DNA from: Candidatus Gallimonas intestinigallinarum
Lineage (GTDB): Bacteria; Bacillota_A; Clostridia; Christensenellales; Borkfalkiaceae
Direction of reading: 5' to 3'
DNA length: 8,053 bases
Assembly (NCBI GenBank): GCA_019116405.1
Contig: DXBS01000088.1
Location: forward strand, 1-8,053
Part shown: in pieces, positions 1 through 6,212 of the stretch
Layout of the letters: each line of letters opens with the position of its first letter
How positions within the stretch are numbered: position 1 is the first letter of the stretch
Program-made: the position numbers and the translations under genes
The notes under the pieces: generated by a model
Databases searched by the model: none
What the model saw: only the letters and a program-made list of their open reading frames with translations
Told to the model about the DNA's origin: nothing

Positions 1-1220
1 TATCCCCCCTCCCGCTTTGTAAATGTAAAGGAACTGCTTTCAAGGATATAATCGGTATCGATATGGATGGTGAGGCTTCCAAAGTCTGCCCAGCAGGTAT
101 CGGTCGACAGACCGTACTCAAACGCCCACAGGGTACAGGGCTCGCCCAGCATATCGGGAAATACGGGCTGGGAGACGGTGTGAACGAGCGTCCCGTTCGC
201 AGGCACGGTGAGTTCATATTCGTACCAGCATCTGAGCGCACCCAAAAGGTTCTGGCCGCCGTCCTCCGTCACGGGCAGATAGCTCAGGTAGGTATCATCC
301 TCCATGACCGCCGCGACAATATTGTACCAGTCCATCTCGTTGATCGGCACAACTTCGCACGCTTCTTTATACATGGAGGACACCCAGACCTCAAAGGTGG
401 CCTGTTCTTCTTCGCTCTCGATGTTCGCCCCTGGGATGAATGCACTCCCCTCAGCGCGGGATAAACTGACATGCGTCACTATATTCGAAGGCATTTCGCC
501 AAAGGCAACGACGGTCACTTCGCTCTCTTGGCCCGTCGGCAGACTGCACACGCTGTACCCACGCCCGTTGTAGATAACGCCGTTGAATCCTGAAAAATTG
601 ATGACGCGCGTCTTGCGCGTGTTGCAGGTATAGGAAAAGAGAAAATAGCAGGAATCCGCATCCTCCACCTGAGGCACGGTGACGCGATAGCGGTAGATAT
701 GCACCTGCGTATCGCGTGCAAACACGCTCTCATCGTAGGTATCCTTGGGGACGGCATCCGCGATATCGTAACTGCCGTAGTACTTTGCGGAAAGGTCATT
801 TGCGGAATAGGTATACCGCACCGTCGGCTCCACCGTCATGCCGTCCGCCGCGATGGCAGCCGTCCCGCCGTCGGGAAGGCCGGAAGCATAGTCCGTCTTG
901 ACGCCGACGGGCAGGAACAGACGAAAGGACATATCTGCATCGGTTGGATTCTGCAGCCGGTATTCCGCCGTCATCTCGGCTCCCGCCCCGAGCGAAAGAT
1001 CATCCGGCTCCTTGGGAAGTGTACCGATGGTAAAAGTGAGCGTCTCGCTCAGCACCCGGACGGGACTGCCGCTCTCCGGAATGACGCCGGCGCTCTGCGC
1101 ACCCTGGTAATACGGGGGAGCGATACTTGCAGATGCCGCAACACGCCCCGATGCCAGAGATGCACCGCCTGCCGCCGTGATCGGAATGAGCAGCAATACG
1201 GCGCTCAATCTGCGTTTCAT
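1..1220 (-). CDS. Secreted or surface-anchored protein of unknown function (C-terminus beyond window)
   Basis: The frame is open for 406 codons from an ATG at 1218-1220 to the window edge with no stop, so the protein is incomplete. Residues 1-32 look like a signal peptide or N-terminal anchor: MKRR, then a hydrophobic stretch (AVLLLIPITAAGGASLA), then a small-residue ASA segment that could be cleaved. The rest is hydrophilic and strand-rich, as in extracellular beta-sandwich proteins. It has about seven scattered cysteines (near residues 191, 199, 225, 288, 331, 362 and 376) and many Tyr/Trp. A strong ribosome site (AAAGGAGGAG, 1233-1242) lies 12 bases before the ATG, which is slightly long; an in-frame stop just upstream excludes an earlier start. 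It follows the histidine kinase by 68 bp on the same strand, so it is probably co-transcribed and may be an output or partner of that system. I do not recognise the family; secretion is inferred from the N-terminus only. Confidence 0.75.
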   Translation of the reverse strand, partial: MKRRLSAVLLLIPITAAGGASLASGRVAASASIAPPYYQGAQSAGVIPESGSPVRVLSETLTFTIGTLPKEPDDLSLGAGAEMTAEYRLQNPTDADMSFRLFLPVGVKTDYASGLPDGGTAAIAADGMTVEPTVRYTYSANDLSAKYYGSYDIADAVPKDTYDESVFARDTQVHIYRYRVTVPQVEDADSCYFLFSYTCNTRKTRVINFSGFNGVIYNGRGYSVCSLPTGQESEVTVVAFGEMPSNIVTHVSLSRAEGSAFIPGANIESEEEQATFEVWVSSMYKEACEVVPINEMDWYNIVAAVMEDDTYLSYLPVTEDGGQNLLGALRCWYEYELTVPANGTLVHTVSQPVFPDMLGEPCTLWAFEYGLSTDTCWADFGSLTIHIDTDYILESSSFTFTKREGG

Positions 1221-1252
1221 ACTGAGAATTTACTCCTCCTTTCAACTCAAAT

Positions 1253-1278
1253 CGCCGCGCTCTATGCCCGGCGCGGTG
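1253..1278 (-). other. Short hairpin between histidine kinase and exoprotein genes
   Basis: CGCCGCGC (1253-1260) and GCGCGGTG (1271-1278) form an eight-pair stem with one mismatch around a 10-base loop. It lies between the kinase stop and the exoprotein ribosome site and has no following T-run on the minus strand, so it is not a typical terminator. It could be an RNA-processing or stability element that sets different expression of the two genes, or it may be chance in GC-rich sequence. Confidence 0.3.
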
Positions 1279-1288
1279 TACGGAAACG

Positions 1289-2737
1289 TCAATCAGACGA
1301 CCCCCTCTGTTTCCGTGCACCATCGGGGAATTCCACCCAAAAACAGCTCCCCTTTCCCTCTTCGGAGATGACCCCGAAGGGAAAATTGTGCTGCAAGAGA
1401 ATATTCTTGACGATGGACAGTCCCAGCCCCGTCCCGTTGACGGCACGCTTGTGCGTCCGCCCGGAACGATAGTAGCGATCCCAGATGGTATCCACTTCGT
1501 CGGCGGGAATGCCTTTGCCCGTATCAATGACTTCAAAGCGCGCGCAGTGCTCCTTACGAAAGAGCTTGATGCGGATGCGCTTGTCGTCCTCGCCCGTATA
1601 GTTGACCGCGTTGCCGATGAGGTTATACAGCACCTGTGCGATGCGCTCCTTGTCGGCATCGGCAAAGATATCGTCCTCGATCTCCGTTTCGATGATCAGC
1701 CCCTCCGTCTCCTTGAGATAGGAGAAGCGTTCGGCGACCTCGCGCACCTCCTCGGAGAGATCGAAATGGGTGATATTGTCCTTGGTCAGTCCCGCGCGCA
1801 GCTTGGACAGATCGAGCAGGTCGCTGACCAGAAGCGTGAGGCGGTCGCACTCGTCGATGATGATCTGCGCGTGCGCATCGCGCTTTTGCTTGTTGTCACC
1901 CGAGATCTCACGGATCATCGAGGCATATGCTTTGATCATCGTGAGCGGCGTCTTGAAGTCGTGCGAGACATTGGCGATGAGTTCCTTTTGCATGACGTCC
2001 GCCCGCGAGATCTCCGTGCGGGCATATTCCAGTGCATCGGATAGTTCCCCGATCTCCGCACAGAAGTAATCTTTCTTGAAATTGATATTATAATTGCCGC
2101 GCGCCATCTCCTTTGCGCGCGCCGTGACCTCGGTCAACGGACGCGTGATGAAGGATGTGACGATGCCGCTCACAACAAATGCAAGCACGATCGCAGCAAG
2201 CGCCGTGATGAGGGAGAGCCAGCGCATTCCCGATTCCAGCGCAAGATGCAGCTGCGTGGACGCCGTAAGGCACAGGAACGCCGGTCGCCCCTCCACTTCC
2301 GTCGCCACGGCAAGGATGATTTCGTCGTTCCCGGAAATCAAAAAGTCGGGAAGGGTTCCGGCATTGCGCCGTTCCACCAGGTCCGCCGCCAGTCTGGTGA
2401 AGTCCTCCGTCTGAGATGTGAATGTAAACGCATTCTCACCGTTCTCATAGAAGAGCCGCACCGTGCAGCCGTTGTTGTTCGCAATGGTGAGGAGCCGCTG
2501 TTCCAAGGTCGACGCGCTCTGTCCGGAAGCGATCTCCGCAAGCATCTGCTCTCCGGTATCCCCCATGTAGGCAAGCACGCTTTCGCGATACTGACGGGTC
2601 ACGAGCGCGTTCTGCACGAGCGCAAACACGACGACAACCATGAGCGCGAACATAGAAAAAGCAAACCACAGAAGAAAGCTCAGGCTGATCCCCGTGGTCT
2701 GTTTTTTGTGTGTTACTCTCCCTCTCTCGCTGCCCAT
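1289..2737 (-). CDS. Membrane sensor histidine kinase (HAMP, HisKA, HATPase_c)
   Basis: This 482-residue protein has the classic layout of an OmpR-partner sensor kinase. A first membrane helix spans about residues 18-42. An extracytoplasmic sensor of about 125 residues (44-169) has two cysteines (91 and 156). A second membrane helix spans about 172-196, followed by a HAMP linker with the RPLTEV motif (about 197-250). The H-box ELIANVSHDFKTPL carries the likely phosphorylated His259. The ATP-binding domain shows the N-box YNLIGNAVNYT (371-381), G1 box DTGKGIP (405-411) and G2 box GTGLGL (435-440). All catalytic motifs are intact. The gene starts 19 bp after the response regulator stop with GGAGC about 8 bases before the ATG, so the two are an operon pair. 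The protein should autophosphorylate in response to an external signal and pass phosphate to that regulator. The signal cannot be read from the sequence; PhoR-, ResE- and WalK-like kinases share this layout. Confidence 0.95.
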   Translation of the reverse strand: MGSERGRVTHKKQTTGISLSFLLWFAFSMFALMVVVVFALVQNALVTRQYRESVLAYMGDTGEQMLAEIASGQSASTLEQRLLTIANNNGCTVRLFYENGENAFTFTSQTEDFTRLAADLVERRNAGTLPDFLISGNDEIILAVATEVEGRPAFLCLTASTQLHLALESGMRWLSLITALAAIVLAFVVSGIVTSFITRPLTEVTARAKEMARGNYNINFKKDYFCAEIGELSDALEYARTEISRADVMQKELIANVSHDFKTPLTMIKAYASMIREISGDNKQKRDAHAQIIIDECDRLTLLVSDLLDLSKLRAGLTKDNITHFDLSEEVREVAERFSYLKETEGLIIETEIEDDIFADADKERIAQVLYNLIGNAVNYTGEDDKRIRIKLFRKEHCARFEVIDTGKGIPADEVDTIWDRYYRSGRTHKRAVNGTGLGLSIVKNILLQHNFPFGVISEEGKGSCFWVEFPDGARKQRGSSD

Positions 2738-2756
2738 TGCCCTGCTCCGAATGCGC

Positions 2757-3422
2757 TCAGGCTTCGAATTTATATCCCAATCCTCTGAGCGTCACGATAA
2801 ATTTGCGGTACTCCTTCAAGTTGCCGCGCAGCATCTTGACGTGGGTGTCCACTGTGCGGTCATCGCCGTAGAAGTCATACCCCCACACCTTGTTGAGCAG
2901 CCGCTCGCGCGTCAGGGCGACGCCGTTGTGCCGCACAAAGTAGAAAAGAAGCTCATATTCCTTGGGCGTAAGCTCCGCCTTTTCGCCGTCCACCGTGACG
3001 GTGCGCCCCTCCATGTCGATATGCAGCCCCTCGAACTCGTACACCTCCTGCGAGGTCTGCGTACCCTTGCCGCGCTTCATGATGGCGTGGATGCGCGCCA
3101 TGACCTCCTTTGGGGAAAACGGCTTGGTGACATAGTCATCCGAGCCGATCTCGAAGCCGAACAGCTTATCGTATTCCTCTCCGCGCGCCGAGAGCATGAT
3201 GACAGGTGTCTGCTTGAACTTGCGGATCTCCTTGACTGCGGAAAATCCGTCCAGACGGGGCATCATGACGTCCATCAGAATGACGTCGTAGTCGCGCTCG
3301 CGGCAGAGCTTGACGGCCTCCATGCCGTCGCACGCCTCATCCGCTTCACCGCCTTCGAACTCGATATACTCCCGCAGTACGGCGCGGATCATCTCTTCGT
3401 CGTCAACGATCAGTATCTTCAT
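2757..3422 (-). CDS. OmpR/PhoB-family response regulator
   Basis: A 221-residue DNA-binding response regulator. The receiver domain (about 1-118) has the acidic pocket Asp8/Asp9, the phospho-acceptor Asp51 in DVILMDVMMP, the switch residue Ser78 and conserved Lys100 (VTKPF). A winged-helix effector domain follows (about 130-219), with LTPKEYELL and the C-terminal TLRGLGYKFE typical of this family. I chose the ATG at 3420-3422 because GGAGG lies five bases upstream and MKILIVDDEE is the normal start of the fold. Two longer in-frame starts exist, at 3458 and 3548; the latter would lie inside the promoter. It is first in an operon with its cognate kinase and probably the exoprotein. Two direct-repeat pairs with 11-bp spacing near its promoter suggest autoregulation. 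Which regulon it controls is not visible. Confidence 0.95.
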   Translation of the reverse strand: MKILIVDDEEMIRAVLREYIEFEGGEADEACDGMEAVKLCRERDYDVILMDVMMPRLDGFSAVKEIRKFKQTPVIMLSARGEEYDKLFGFEIGSDDYVTKPFSPKEVMARIHAIMKRGKGTQTSQEVYEFEGLHIDMEGRTVTVDGEKAELTPKEYELLFYFVRHNGVALTRERLLNKVWGYDFYGDDRTVDTHVKMLRGNLKEYRKFIVTLRGLGYKFEA

Positions 3423-3486
3423 GGCGTCCTCCTTCCCTTTATCAAGCCGATTATACATGAGTTCCTTTATCCTCTCTTTATCATTG

Positions 3487-3505
3487 CGTGAAATTCTCGT
3501 GAAAT
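3487..3505 (-). promoter_or_regulatory. Direct repeat with 11-bp spacing in the regulator leader
   Basis: On the minus strand the octamer ATTTCACG occurs twice (3498-3505 and 3487-3494), offset by 11 bp, about one helical turn. OmpR-family regulators bind tandem half-sites with this spacing. It lies about +8 to +26 from the predicted start of the response regulator mRNA, where binding would be expected to repress. Autorepression is inference. Confidence 0.4.
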
Positions 3506-3518
3506 CGCGCCGACAATG

Positions 3519-3548
3519 ATTATACCATAAACTGTCTCCGTTTGACAA
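3519..3548 (-). promoter_or_regulatory. Promoter of the response regulator operon
   Basis: On the minus strand TTGTCA (3548-3543), an 18-base spacer, then TATAAT (3524-3519) preceded by TGG, which is an extended -10 element. Transcription should start near 3512, giving a leader of about 90 nt before the regulator ATG. The -10 is a perfect consensus and the -35 differs at one base. Confidence 0.75.
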
Positions 3549-3558
3549 CTGCTTGACA
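3542..3558 (-). promoter_or_regulatory. Pho-box-like direct repeat overlapping the -35
   Basis: On the minus strand TGTCAA, five bases, TGTCAA (3558-3553 and 3547-3542); on the plus strand this reads TTGACA-N5-TTGACA. Six-base half-sites 11 bp apart built on TGTCA resemble the PhoB box of enteric bacteria and the TT(A/C/T)ACA repeats bound by PhoP of Bacillus. The promoter-proximal half-site overlaps the -35 of the regulator operon, the usual place for an OmpR-family activator. The resemblance is seen; binding is inferred. Confidence 0.45.
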
Positions 3559-3590
3559 TGAAATATTTTGATATTTTTTCGAACGAATGT

Positions 3591-3619
3591 TTGACTTCTG
3601 AGCCACCATGTGATATACT
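3591..3619 (+). promoter_or_regulatory. Promoter of the radical SAM/DUF4130 operon
   Basis: TTGACT (3591-3596), a 17-base spacer, then TATACT (3614-3619) preceded by TGA as an extended -10. The start expected about seven bases after the -10 is at or within about four bases of the ATG at 3626. A weaker candidate upstream, TTGACA (3542-3547) with TATTTT (3564-3569), would give a leader of about 50 nt that also lacks a ribosome site. Confidence 0.7.
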
Positions 3620-3625
3620 GTAAAT

Positions 3626-4903
3626 ATGATCGCGGAAGAGAAATTAAAAATCCTCACGGAGAGTGCAAAATATGACGTCTCCTGCTCCTCATCGGGAAGC
3701 GGCAGAAAGAACGAGGGCGGCATCGGCAACGGCATGCCGGACGGCTGCTGTCATTCCTTTACGCCCGACGGCAGGTGCGTCTCGCTTTTAAAGCTGCTCA
3801 TGAGCAACGACTGCGTGTTCGACTGCAAGTACTGCATGAGCCGCAGGAGCTGCGACGTCCCGCGTGCGAGCGCCACGCCCGACGAGGTGTGCCAGCTTAC
3901 CGTGGACTTTTACAAGCGCAACTACATTGAGGGACTTTTTCTCTCCTCCGCCGTGCACATTTCCCCCAACTACGCGATGGAACAGCTCGTCCAAACGGTG
4001 AAACTTCTGCGGACGAAGTACCATTTCCACGGGTACGTCCACTTAAAAGGGATCCCGAAGGCGGATCCGGAACTGATCACCGAGGCGGCAAAATACGCCG
4101 ACCGCATGAGCTACAACGTCGAACTGCCGAGCGAGAGAAGCCTCAAGCTTCTCGCGCCGCAAAAGACCAAGGAAAGCCTGCTTCTCCCCATGAAGCAGCT
4201 GCAGCGCGAGAAGGCGGCGTTCAAGGCGGAAAAGCGCAAAGGATTCTTCCTGCCCGCGGGTCAGACGACGCAGATGATCATCGGCGCCTCCCCCGAGCGG
4301 GACGGACAGATCCTGCGGCTGACCGAGAGCCTGTACCGCGTCACGGGGCTCAAGCGCGTGTACTACTCCTCCTATATCCCCGTCGTCGAGGACAGCGTCC
4401 TGCCCGCCGTGCAGAGCCCCGCGCTGCGCGAACACCGCCTCTATCAGGCGGACTGGCTGCTGCGCTTTTACGGCTTTGACGTGGAGGAGCTCGTCCCCGA
4501 GGAGGAAAATCTGCCCCTCGATTTAGACCCCAAGTGCGCGTGGGCACTGCGCAACATGCACCTCTTCCCCGTAGAGGTCAACCGCGCGCCCCTCGAAGTG
4601 CTGCTGCGCGTGCCCGGGATCGGGGCAAAGAGCGCGCAGAAGATCCTCTCTGCGCGGCGGTACGCGACCCTCAATTTCGATCATCTCAAAAAAATGCGCG
4701 TCGTATTGAAGCGCGCAAGACACTTCATCACGGCAGGCGGGAAATTTTACGGCTCGGACAGCCCTTCCGCCGTCCGCGGACTTCTGACGGCAGGAGAGAC
4801 GCGGGAAAATGCCCGCCAACTCTCCCTCTTTGACAGCCCCGCCGCGCTCAGCCTGCCCCTGCGGCAGGAGGCGGCACATTCGGCGCTCACGGGGGAATTA
4901 TGA
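3626..4903 (+). CDS. Putative DNA modification/repair radical SAM protein
   Basis: The 425 residues match the family known as putative DNA modification/repair radical SAM protein (TIGR03916 as I recall it). The signature CVFDCKYC supplies Cys63, Cys67 and Cys70 for a 4Fe-4S cluster that cleaves S-adenosylmethionine. Before it comes the family N-terminus KLKILTESAKYDVSCSSSG and CCHSFTPDGRC, with extra cysteines 20, 41, 42 and 51. EVNRAPLEVLLRVPGIGAKS (about 317-336) is a helix-hairpin-helix, a non-specific DNA-binding motif. Near the C-terminus QLSLF (398-402) is a perfect match to the bacterial sliding-clamp-binding consensus. Substrate and reaction are unknown for the family; DNA as target is inferred from these motifs and the partner gene. 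The ATG at 3626 has no ribosome site and nearly coincides with the predicted mRNA start. It fits the family N-terminus, and I see no better start downstream. Its stop overlaps the next ATG by four bases (ATGA), so translation is probably coupled. Confidence 0.9.
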   Translation: MIAEEKLKILTESAKYDVSCSSSGSGRKNEGGIGNGMPDGCCHSFTPDGRCVSLLKLLMSNDCVFDCKYCMSRRSCDVPRASATPDEVCQLTVDFYKRNYIEGLFLSSAVHISPNYAMEQLVQTVKLLRTKYHFHGYVHLKGIPKADPELITEAAKYADRMSYNVELPSERSLKLLAPQKTKESLLLPMKQLQREKAAFKAEKRKGFFLPAGQTTQMIIGASPERDGQILRLTESLYRVTGLKRVYYSSYIPVVEDSVLPAVQSPALREHRLYQADWLLRFYGFDVEELVPEEENLPLDLDPKCAWALRNMHLFPVEVNRAPLEVLLRVPGIGAKSAQKILSARRYATLNFDHLKKMRVVLKRARHFITAGGKFYGSDSPSAVRGLLTAGETRENARQLSLFDSPAALSLPLRQEAAHSALTGEL

Positions 4904-5709
4904 TCTACTTTTTTGACGGAAGCAAGGATGCCTTTCTGACGGCATTCCTGCTTGCATACCGCGACGAGGACGCCCTTCTCACGACGTGCAGCCGCCAACT
5001 CACCCTGGGACAGGAGAGCATCTTTGTCCGCGCCGACCCGGAAAAGGCACGGCGCTGCGAAGCGCGGCTGTCAGAACTGGACAAGGGATGCATGCACGAT
5101 CTTGCGATCCTCCTGCGCAGCGGCGAAGAAAGCCGCGGGCAGATCGCTTACGATTACTTCAAGCTCATCGCAACGCGCAAGCGCCCTGTGCGGGGCATGC
5201 TGTCCGAGGATGCCGTCATTGCTGCAAGCGAGTGTATGCGGCGCGTCACCTTTGAGGTGCACCGCTTCAAGGGGTTTGTCCGCTTTATGGAGAGCGAGAG
5301 CGGCGCGCTCTATGCACCCATCTCGCCCGATCACGATATCTGCGACCTGCTCGTGCCCCATTTCCGCAGCCGCATCCCGGAGATCCCCTTCGTCATCCAC
5401 GACGTGCGTCGCGCAAAGGCGGCGATCTGGGACGGCGAGCACGTCTTTGTCGCCCCCCTTTCCAAGGCGGAGATCGTCCTCTCCGCCGACGAACAGGGCT
5501 GGCAGGCGCTCTGGCGCAGATACTACGCAAGCGTCAATATCCCCTCTCGCAAGCGCCTGAAGCAGATGAAGGGCTACATGCCCGTGCGCTACTGGAAATT
5601 CATGCCCGAAATGCCCGCCGCAGCCGTGGGCAATCTACCCGCTAAAGAGCAGACTGCATCTCCCGCAGCCAGCAAAGATGTCGTTCCTCGTCCGCGCGGA
5701 TCTTTGTAA
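4900..5709 (+). CDS. DUF4130-family probable DNA metabolism protein, partner of the radical SAM protein
   Basis: The 269 residues match the DUF4130 family (PF13566; TIGR03915 for stand-alone forms, as recalled). Members are encoded beside the radical SAM protein or, in many proteobacteria, fused to a uracil-DNA-glycosylase-type domain. Family landmarks seen are MIYFFDGSKDAFLTA at the start, HRFKGFVRF (121-129), ISPDHDICDLLVPHF (141-155) and the basic C-terminal region WRRYYASVNIPSRKRLKQMK with MPVRYWKFMPE (205-237). The ATG overlaps the upstream stop by four bases, with GGGGGA just before it. No glycosylase domain is fused here. A low-complexity tail of about 30 residues follows the usual family end; its last 22 codons lie antisense to the 3' end of the ferritin-like gene, so the tail may be recent read-through past an ancestral stop. 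The biochemical role is unknown; an accessory or DNA-handling part of the pair is the likely job. Confidence 0.88.
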   Translation: MIYFFDGSKDAFLTAFLLAYRDEDALLTTCSRQLTLGQESIFVRADPEKARRCEARLSELDKGCMHDLAILLRSGEESRGQIAYDYFKLIATRKRPVRGMLSEDAVIAASECMRRVTFEVHRFKGFVRFMESESGALYAPISPDHDICDLLVPHFRSRIPEIPFVIHDVRRAKAAIWDGEHVFVAPLSKAEIVLSADEQGWQALWRRYYASVNIPSRKRLKQMKGYMPVRYWKFMPEMPAAAVGNLPAKEQTASPAASKDVVPRPRGSL

Positions 5710-6097
5710 TGACGGTGCGCACGTCTTCGTCCCGCACGCAGTCGAGAATACGCGTATAGCAGGCGATCGCCTCCTGCTCCGCACGCACGTCTGCCGCCAG
5801 CATCTGCGGGTAAGGCTTGACATAATCGACGTTGGACGCCGAATAGTACCCCACGGGATAGGGCGGACATGCCGTATATACGGGCGGCACGCCGAATCTG
5901 ACGAGCAGGGCGCCGATCTCCTCCAGGTGGCGCATCTCTTCTACCGCGATGTGCAGCAACTTCTTCGCCTCTTCCTGTTTTCCGCAGCCGTCCAATAAAA
6001 TGCTCTGATAGACGTACTGCAGTGTTGCCGTCAGTTCCCCGTCCCGCCCGGCATAGGCGGGCGAGAGCGCACGGATAATTTGCAAATGATTCTCCAT
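5642..6097 (-). CDS. Ferritin-like (rubrerythrin/Mn-catalase-type) di-metal protein
   Basis: A 151-residue, mostly helical protein with a four-helix-bundle di-metal ligand set: Glu21 (GELTATLQY), Glu54 and His57 (EEMRH), Glu107 (AEQEA), then Glu137 and His140 (DEERH). Two ExxH pairs plus two further glutamates are the hallmark of ferritin-like di-iron or di-manganese proteins. It lacks the C-terminal rubredoxin CxxC domain of true rubrerythrins and is shorter than manganese catalases. A central YTACPPYPVGYYS loop joins the helix pairs. Members in anaerobes are linked to peroxide defence or, in spore formers, to the coat protein CotJC; which applies here cannot be told. GGGGGA lies a few bases before the ATG at 6095-6097. 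A CATAAT about 30 bp upstream could be a -10, but I see no good -35. Its 3' end overlaps the convergent DUF4130 gene by 68 bp. Confidence 0.8.
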   Translation of the reverse strand: MENHLQIIRALSPAYAGRDGELTATLQYVYQSILLDGCGKQEEAKKLLHIAVEEMRHLEEIGALLVRFGVPPVYTACPPYPVGYYSASNVDYVKPYPQMLAADVRAEQEAIACYTRILDCVRDEDVRTVITKIRADEERHLCWLREMQSAL

Positions 6098-6158
6098 AAT
6101 TCCCCCTTCTTTCTCCCCATATTATGCAAAGAAGGCAATGCGGGTGCCTGTTTTTCGC

Positions 6159-6187
6159 TTGCGTTTTTCCCGCCGCTGTGCTACAAT
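6159..6187 (+). promoter_or_regulatory. Promoter of the aldo/keto reductase gene
   Basis: TTGCGT (6159-6164), 17 bases, then TACAAT (6182-6187) preceded by TGC, an extended -10. The predicted start near 6194 gives a short leader containing the ribosome site GGAGG (6202-6206), six bases before the ATG at 6213. Confidence 0.7.
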
Positions 6188-6212
6188 ATAGCGAAGTTTA
6201 CGGAGGAAGGAT

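Noticed and set aside
699..1472. 257-codon plus-strand open frame
   Set aside because: It runs antisense across the exoprotein start, the intergenic gap and the kinase C-terminus, and its residue composition is not protein-like.
2640..3491. 283-codon plus-strand open frame
   Set aside because: It is antisense to the response regulator and the start of the kinase, whose protein motifs are complete. It has no ribosome site or recognisable domain and arises from GC-biased codon use.
3423..3548. 42-residue N-terminal extension of the response regulator
   Set aside because: The upstream Met would lie inside the -35 to -10 promoter region, and the receiver fold starts at MKILIVDD with a GGAGG five bases before it.
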